Assembly: GCA_019828595.1 (NCBI GenBank)
Contig: JAHQRK010000031.1
Coordinates: forward strand, 717,935 to 781,934
Direction of reading: 5' to 3'
DNA length: 64,000 nt
Source of the DNA: Aphanomyces cochlioides
Taxonomy: Eukaryota > Oomycota > Saprolegniomycetes > Saprolegniales > Verrucalvaceae
Shown: positions 57,108 through 64,000 of the stretch, one piece after another
Layout: each line of letters opens with the position of its first letter
Position numbering within the stretch: position 1 is the stretch's first letter
The notes under the pieces: generated by a model
The model's input: the letters and a program-made list of their open reading frames with translations, nothing else
What the model was told of the DNA's origin: nothing
Database searches by the model: none
Program-made: the position numbers and the translations under genes

Positions 57108-58184
57108 TCATATTTGGTCACAATTTGCTATGCTTTGGCGAAATATGGTCATTTTGTCCTCTAAGGAAAATCCCTCTGACCAGAAATCGTCGAAGTTATA
57201 CGATGGGTCAATATCTTGCTTCTTCAACGCCTTTGCATAGGCCAATCTTGCCTGCAAGTTTAAACACCGTTTGAAAGGACGGCCGGGAGATCTGAATTTC
57301 AGTGCTTTGCCATCCAAATGACCAAATGTTGTTTTGATGTCAAATTTGCAAGGTCTTTTGGCTCTTGAAATAGCGTTCATCAGCACTTGCTTTTGTTTGG
57401 AATTGCGCATGGCATCCACGAGACGTGTGTTTCGAATGGATTGGTCAAACAGCTTGAGATAAAAGCAGTCGTTGCGATGGTTGTAAATAAAACTGATTTG
57501 GAAATGGTCGAAAGCATATTCCAATGGTTGGAACAACAACAACCCATTTCGTTCATCATCGATATCCGATATTTGCATCATGGGGAACGCCAGATATTCG
57601 TTACTTCGTCGGAACAAATGCGCAGCTGTCACCAGTGATGCAGGAAACGAGATATCGAGTAGGATACATCGGATCCATGTCTCCTTTCGACGATGACAGT
57701 CATAATACAAGCATAAATTGGCTTTGAAGTTTGGACTCCGGTCAGACATGGTAGTAGGACAATCCGTCAGAGCGTGGGGGAGAACTAAATTGAGAAGTTC
57801 AAGGCCAACACGCAAATTCGCAGCGCTGAATGCGCCTTCTTCTGGGACCACCACCAAGATATGAAGTTGGTCTTGACCAGGGGGGGACGTCAATGCCTTA
57901 GCAAGTGTAGAAAACGGATTCATTTTGTTTGCTTCGACCAAGTATTCCTGTATTTCATCGGGTGTCTCGCCCTTCATCAACCGTTCAACAAGCGGACTCG
58001 TCGATTCTAACCATGCATTATCCTTCACCGCCAAATAAAGCTGTATCATATCTGCGTCGCAATGGATTGAATATGACTTTTCTTCCTTGATCTTTTTCTT
58101 GAGACCTGCCACAGTCGCATTTGTAGCAACGTCCACAGAGAAAGGTGATCCTTCGCCGACGACAAGACAGAACAAAGTCAGCAT
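57108..58184 (-). CDS. Crinkler effector CRN-H6, HNH-like C-terminus
   Basis: Intact, 358 residues. The translation appears identical to CRN-H1 (3650-4726), its mirror partner across the large centre, including the EGSPFSVDV header. Confidence 0.85.
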   Translation of the reverse strand: MLTLFCLVVGEGSPFSVDVATNATVAGLKKKIKEEKSYSIHCDADMIQLYLAVKDNAWLESTSPLVERLMKGETPDEIQEYLVEANKMNPFSTLAKALTSPPGQDQLHILVVVPEEGAFSAANLRVGLELLNLVLPHALTDCPTTMSDRSPNFKANLCLYYDCHRRKETWIRCILLDISFPASLVTAAHLFRRSNEYLAFPMMQISDIDDERNGLLLFQPLEYAFDHFQISFIYNHRNDCFYLKLFDQSIRNTRLVDAMRNSKQKQVLMNAISRAKRPCKFDIKTTFGHLDGKALKFRSPGRPFKRCLNLQARLAYAKALKKQDIDPSYNFDDFWSEGFSLEDKMTIFRQSIANCDQI

Positions 58185-59412
58185 ATTTGGAAATGAACAT
58201 CAGTTGGAAACTCACTTTGAAATTTAGTAAACCTGCACAACAGAATACTGTAAAAACTTATACGAACAATATCTCCAGGTTCCTCAGACCTTTGAAACAA
58301 ACAGTGAGCACGCGATTTATTAACAGTCGTCGAAGGCATCGAGGGTATATGTGCTTGTAACTTTCGAACCCGATGACAGTTTTCCATGAAAATTTTTGTG
58401 TGTTTTGAACTTTGTCAGAGGAATATAAATTCAAAAGAAACGAACTTCTTAAAGCCGATATTCTGTGAGATATGTTACAAAGAAGGGTGAAACATAGCAA
58501 AATAATGCTTTGATAAAAATGACCTTTTAAATTTGATAAATGTTTTGGTCATTGGTTTGATTTATTTTTGATAATGAACCTCTCACATCGAATATATAGA
58601 ATAATCACTATACCCTCAGAAGCTTGAACCGGATAGACTACGAAACTTGATACAGTCATACCTATGTTATTAACATGTAAGCAGCTTTAACCGGATAGAT
58701 GACGAAACTTGATATCACCTTCAATCATGAACCGGTTGATCAGGCGAAATTTCTTTGAAACCACTACACCCCCTGGAGCTGCAGCGTGCGCCAGAAGCAT
58801 GAACTAAATCTCATCTTGCAACTGAACTTGCCTCCAACGAATTGACGAAGTCGAAGCAACTGTGGGAGCCTTTGGTATATGATTAAGGTGAGGATTCGAT
58901 CTTGCTCGCACAATGTTATATTGTTGTATTGTTATTTACACTCTAAATTGTGACTGGGGTGAAAAATGTATCTATTTTTCCAAATCTATTTGAAATCTAT
59001 AGCCAATCAGAATCAAGTATTTGCCTTCTTGACAAAAACACACGCAAAACACACATTCAAAACATTACTTTATTGGGTGTACTTTCGTATTACACTTGAG
59101 CTCACTATACCTGAATAGTATTTCAATTTTTAGTCAAAAATATTGTGAGATTCATTCTAAATAGTGAGATGTCTGGAAATGTATCGATTTTTTAATCAAT
59201 TTCCGAATCTCGCAGCCAATCAGAATCGAATATTTAACTAATTCACGCAAAACACACCCTAACACACCCTAATACACATGCAATTACTTTGGCCAATATT
59301 CGGTTCAACTTGGCTTCAGTATGGTCAAATCGATTTGGAAATGTATTTGATTTTTGGTCGAAACTACAAATTTGACTGAAATTGACAATACAAATTTCAG
59401 TGAAAAAGACAA
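58185..59412 (-). other. Leader region of CRN-H6
   Basis: Mirror of 2422-3649, including both CTGATTGGCT boxes in reverse. No gene seen. Confidence 0.7.
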
Positions 59413-59414
59413 TA

Positions 59415-61121
59415 CTACTCTGGAATTTTTTATATGCAGGTTTTTGTTCAAACCTCCAAACAACCCTCAATTTTCAGGAAACGACTGTGGATTGGGTATA
59501 TTTTAGCAAATCAAAGTGCATAGATTCCAATGGTTCTCGTTTCGCCAAAATCGGAGCAGTGGATCAGGAGAATCTGAATAGTGACCAACTCTATACTTTA
59601 ATCAAGTCACCTTCACTTGTCTTTGAGATGAATATTGACAACATCCTCAACACTGAGCCTGTGCGACGCCGAGTCCTGACGAACGAGGAGCGCCGGGCTG
59701 TTATGCTACATCTGCTCTCGATCAGCCATGATGGACGGCTACCACATGGCGCTCTCACAAAGACTGCTTCGATCTTTAAGACAAGCCAAGCCACGGTATC
59801 CCGCGTGTGGGATGCTGGAGTTGAATCATTACTCAACGGAGCGCCACACGCGATCGTCGACAGCAAGAAATCGAACTGCGGAAGGAAGCCGGTGGATCGG
59901 CAGGCCATCAAATCGAAAATCAAGACGATCCCTGTTCACAAGCGACGATCCTATCGATCTCTCGCAAAGCAAACCGGTGTTTCGCACACAACAATCCGTA
60001 AACTAGTGCGAGAAGGTACAGTGAAGATTCGCAGTAGAACTCTCAAACCATCTCTAACAAAGAGTCATGAGCTTGCTAACCTCGAGTTCTGTATGTCAAA
60101 TGTCGATAATCAACACTGGCGAATGAATTCAATGTACAATGTCGTCCACGTGGACGAAAAATGGTTCTGGATGGATGAACTCACTAAGCGAATCTACATA
60201 TGTGATGACGTAGTTGTCGAAGACTTTGATCGCACCTGCCCCAACAAAAATGCTCGAACCAAAGTAATGTTCCTGTGTGCCCTTGCGCGCCCAAGACTCG
60301 TGAATGGGCTTTGGTTTGATGGGAAATTGGGGATCTGGCCTTTCGTTGAAGCTCTCCCTGCCAAGCGCTCTAGTCGAAATCGGCCGGCGGGAACAATTGA
60401 GACAAAATCGATCAGTGTGACACGAGAAGTCTATCGTGATTTTTGCATCAACAAAGTCCTTCCAGCCATTCGATCACGTTGGCCAGTTCCGTTTCGACAC
60501 GAGAGAATCATTGTTCAGCATGATAACGCTTGAGCGCATGGTATTTGTGATGATTACTTTGATAGAGAGTGCAAGCGAGACGGTATGTAGAATGATGTAG
60601 AACTGGTGTGACTTATGAATAGTTACTATATAGGTTGGAATATAAGCTGGTCGTTCCAGCCACCAAAGAGTCCTGACCTAAATGTGTTGGACCTCGGTTT
60701 CTTTCGTTCTATTCAAACTCTACAATATGAAATCCAGTCGGACACCATTGAAGAGCTCATATCTGCCGTTATCGACGCTTATGCAGCCGTGCCAAGACAA
60801 ACAGCCGACAACATATTCGTCACATTGCAGAGTGTGATGATTCAAGTCATGGAGTGCCGTGGGGGAACAAGTTCAAGATGCGCCACTTGTACAAGGCAGG
60901 CATGAAATCATCGCCCGAGTCCTTAGATGTCGATCCACAACTGGTGCTCGATTGCCAAGACTTTCTTCTCGACGCTCAATTGACTAGCAAGATCGGCACA
61001 CTTACAATCTCGAGCTAGTAGTTCTAATGCATTGGAACATTGCGATGTGTGTGTCTCAATCCTTCATATATTTATTTCCACAATCGAACGACAAACCTGC
61101 ATATATAAAATTCCAGAGTAG
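59415..61121 (+). mobile_element. Mariner A element, copy 4
   Basis: Mirror of copy 1, 1707 bp, with TA at 59413-59414 and 61122-61123. Confidence 0.9.
59628..61018 (+). pseudogene. Mariner A transposase, copy 4
   Basis: Same two lesions as copy 1. Intron at 60583-60633. Confidence 0.88.
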
Positions 61122-61143
61122 TACAGGTTTATTAATTTTTGAA

Positions 61144-61891
61144 GTGAGTTTACACAAGGACACACCTCTCCTGGACGTTGCTGCTAAAGAGACTATGGGA
61201 TGTCTCAAGGACAAGATGAAGGAAGAAATTGAGTACACTGGACGTGCAATGGATCTAGCTGGATCCCTATGTTGGCGTTGAAGGGTTATGCGTGGTTGTC
61301 TGCCGAAGACCGTGATGTGGAATGACATTCCCAAAATGCTGAAGGAAACACCGTGACGGCATCGCATGTCAATGCTGAAAGAAGGAAGGAAACCAAGAAG
61401 CTTTCCAAGTTCTTTTCTGGGGCGGTGGGTGGTGAGTGCCCCTCATATTTCGACGACGACAAAATTCATGTCTTGGTGATCGTACCTGAACGTGTTGCGG
61501 TTCCTTCCGCACATTAGCCGCGCAAGAAGAGAAAAATCCAGAAGTTGGAGAATGAATTATCAGCTCCATCTTCGTGTGCGAAGGGTCGAGGAAAAACCAG
61601 TTGGATGTGTTGCCTCAAACAGTTTGATGGACAGATTGAATGCCATCGTCTTCCAACCTCCAAAGAGAGATCTCCTTCCGCTTGTGCTTCTTCATGAAGT
61701 CTTTGCAACGTTTGAAAGCAATTGCAAAACTATTGATTTTGGCAAACCAGATTGTGATTTTTTCGTCGAGTTTTGCAATGCCATGTCCGATGGATATGAA
61801 GTCGAAGTGCCACTTGCAGAGACGGCAGGAAACTGCTGGAAAGCTATTTGCCGTATGTCGATGCAAACTACGGGTTTATCCATCGACAGAT
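61144..61891 (+). pseudogene. CRN pseudogene D
   Basis: Same as pseudogenes B and C, with small indels near 61665 and 61888 that change the frame joining it to DHCR24. Confidence 0.8.
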
Positions 61892-62633
61892 GTTTTTGGA
61901 TTCGTCAAGCTTGACTACCATCCCGTGAAGTCTCTCGACAAAGCGTATGACGTATTGTGAAGCCGCAGCGAATGCGGAGGACAAGCATCACTTCGTCGAA
62001 GCTTTGATGTATAGCTTGAACAGCGGCGTGGTCATGACTGGTTCGATGGTCGACAAGCTTGAAAGTGGCAAGGTACGGAATTCTATCGTTTGAAGTGAAT
62101 TGACTCGTTTCCTAGCTGAACGCCATTGCAGATTCACGTCTTGGTTTTTCAAGCACGTCGAGTCCAAGTTGATTGCTTCCAAGCAGGATACGGAATAGGT
62201 TCCTCTCCGCGACTTTTTCCATCGTCATTCACGGAGCATCCTTTGGGAAATTTAGGAAGACAAGTTCTGTCGTTGAAAGCGTCACTAGTTGAACGCGAAG
62301 TAAAGACCTATCTGTTGTGGATCTGTCCCTTCAAGCTCCCTCCGGAGCCCGGTATGCTGAAGTCGTCGGAGGCAACTACGATGTTTGTCGATATTGGCAC
62401 CGAACTTCATCCAATTCACACGACACGCCGTGTGAAAAAGTGGTGCGTGAACAAAATGGTTACGACATATTTGTGTCGATCGTATTTGAAGTTAACTTGT
62501 CTCCTGTAGCTTCCACATGCTCCACACCTGACGGAAGAAGAAATTGAAAGCATTTTTTGATCATTCATTGTACATCGAAATGCGCAAGATGTACGGATGC
62601 GATGGCGCATTTCCTCGCGTGTTTGGCAAGGTC
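61892..62633 (+). pseudogene. DHCR24 relic 9, fused to CRN pseudogene D
   Basis: Same type as relics 3 and 6, with extra single-base losses (for example RRVKKWCVN instead of RRVEKVVREQ). Confidence 0.82.
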
Positions 62634-63005
62634 CGGGAATAATTTGACGCACTTCTGTCTTGTCAAACCTTTGGCATGTATATTGAACGCTTATGATTTC
62701 TTTTTTTTATTCGATGGACATGGTTTCGCCAAGGCCATGTCCATGATGACTCAACCGAGCTGAATGAAATAGCCACTATGGTCGTGGTGATTACTATTAC
62801 GGCGGCTCCTAAGCGCATAGAGCATTGCGAATTTTCGTTGAAACAATTCCCTTGAAGAAATTCATTCAACTCACACTTTAGTACTCGTATATCTTCGACG
62901 TAATATTGAAATCCCCTCGAAATGTGAAGTTGACGAAGCCATGCGAGAAGTTTAACTCTCAGAGGAACACTACAAATAAACATGAAGCAGCATAAAAATT
63001 TGAAC

Positions 63006-64000
63006 TTATTTCTTGTCCAACTTTGTCAGCAACTGATGGATCCACCACTCGTCGTGCTCAATCCGAAGAGGCTTGTTAGTCTGAGCCTCTGGCGGCCACG
63101 TAATGTCGGGATTCATGAATGGCGGGTAACAAGTGTCCTTTCCAGACCAGTCGAAATCAATCAACACCACACGATCCTTGGCGTAGTCCCATAAGATGTT
63201 GGCGTCACGAAATATCCCCATGAACAAGCTTGGCAGCTGCCAGTCGATTTTTCATCTCCAGCACCTGCCGACGAATGACTGTTGCATCGACTTTTGCATC
63301 GGTCAAAGCTTTCGAAATCAGTTTGAGCTTAAGTTTCTCCATCCCAACGAAAATCCACTTGCTAGGAAGGACTTCAAAATCTAACAATCTTGGAGCAAAT
63401 TCGTGACCTGCACAATACTCGTGGACTTCCCTTCCATATTGCTTTGCAAACTGACAACAACTTCAACGTCATGGCCAGATTGGACAACCATGGCAGAAAA
63501 CACATAACGTTCCAACTGTTTGCAGTACCGGATGTTGACCTTCTACACCAATCACAGCTGGATAGTGGTACAAAAAATCTGCTTTCGGATTAAATCACAC
63601 AAAGCGACATATTGAACTGGTCAGGTCTCGCAACACCAGCTTTACGAAGATCGCACATCCACGGACTTCCCGTTCGTCATCAGTCCCAACGTATTGTCGG
63701 AGAAGAAAGCAACGGAACACTCGTCACAAGAGGTTCGCACAGAGCATCTCGTCGGGGTAACGTTGACAATATACCAAATACGCTCAGAAGCGGACCACAA
63801 ATGTCCAACGAATAGCATGGCAAGCGAGATCAACCGCCATGGGCAAATGCTTGACGTAATCGCGATATTTTGCATCATCGGTCACCACCTCCATCTCCTT
63901 TTGAATTTTGAATTCTAAGTTCGCATCCTGCTGTCTATAAAAAAATAAAGGATTCGTCTGAAGTAGAATTCTAGACTGGGCTGCAACCATGCTTGCACCA
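63006..64000 (-). pseudogene. Crinkler CRN-K9, partial and decayed
   Basis: The kinase end is recognisable (HGD, IDFDWSGKDTCYPPF) but has an insertion at the catalytic loop (63211, GAAATATCCCC for GAAGATCCCC). From about 63540 there are many indels and substitutions relative to the other eight copies. It runs off the window edge. Confidence 0.75.

Larger units (their letters stand above)
53762..58889 (-). repeat. Inner palindrome 3, right arm
   Basis: Reverse-complement partner of 48272-53405. It carries CRN-K8, a DHCR24 relic, CRN-H6 and leader. Confidence 0.92.
31096..61833 (-). repeat. Right arm of giant palindrome
   Basis: This is the reverse complement of 1-30738. It starts at the TTGCCATGG junction at 31096, mirroring CCATGGCAA ending at 30738. 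Bases 61834-64000 continue beyond the mirrored part. They repeat the material at 39180-41340 in the same orientation. Confidence 0.95.

Overview
ORGANISM. The window looks like nuclear DNA of an oomycete, most likely a saprolegnialean such as Aphanomyces. It carries many Crinkler (CRN) genes: a ubiquitin-like N-terminus with an LYLA-type (LxLFLAK-like) motif and an LHILVVVP (HVLVxxP-like) junction. It also has DD39D-type mariner and PIF/Harbinger-like transposons, very short introns (44 and 51 nt), and relics of a sterol delta-24 reductase (DHCR24). DHCR24 belongs to the sterol pathway that Saprolegniales keep and Peronosporales have largely lost. The genus is an inference. No rRNA, tRNA, CRISPR or bacterial-type operon was seen.

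LAYOUT. Almost the whole window is one inverted repeat. Bases 1-30738 are mirrored by 31096-61833 around a 357-nt spacer. Each arm contains a smaller palindrome with 5.1-kb arms, 2945-8070/8427-13573 and 48272-53405/53762-58889. The same kind of spacer sits at all three centres. Bases 1-13573 recur directly at 22656-36242. The repeating order is: CRN pseudogene, mariner A, AT-rich leader, CRN-H (HNH-like C-terminus), DHCR24 relic, CRN-K (REase-like plus kinase C-terminus), spacer, then the mirror image. Between the palindromes lies a transposon-rich stretch (13574-19768, mirrored at 42078-48271). There, four mobile elements have inserted one after another into the upstream leader of a single CRN-K copy.

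GENE CONTENT. There are six CRN-H copies, four of them open (3650-4726, 11791-12867, 34454-35536, 57108-58184). Eight complete CRN-K copies plus a ninth partial one are present. All eight complete copies share the same one-base break between the header half and the nuclease/kinase half. There are four degraded CRN pseudogenes, nine DHCR24 relics, four mariner A copies, two mariner B copies, two PIF/Harbinger-like elements and two other TIR elements.

INTERPRETATION. This is a CRN amplification locus. Inverted duplication, transposon insertion and patchy exchange between copies have reshuffled CRN N-termini while leaving C-termini nearly identical. Convergent and divergent pairs separated by a short spacer could give hairpin transcripts. 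An assembly artefact (folded reads, or joined haplotypes) must be excluded. Clustered differences between mirrored genes argue against simple read folding.
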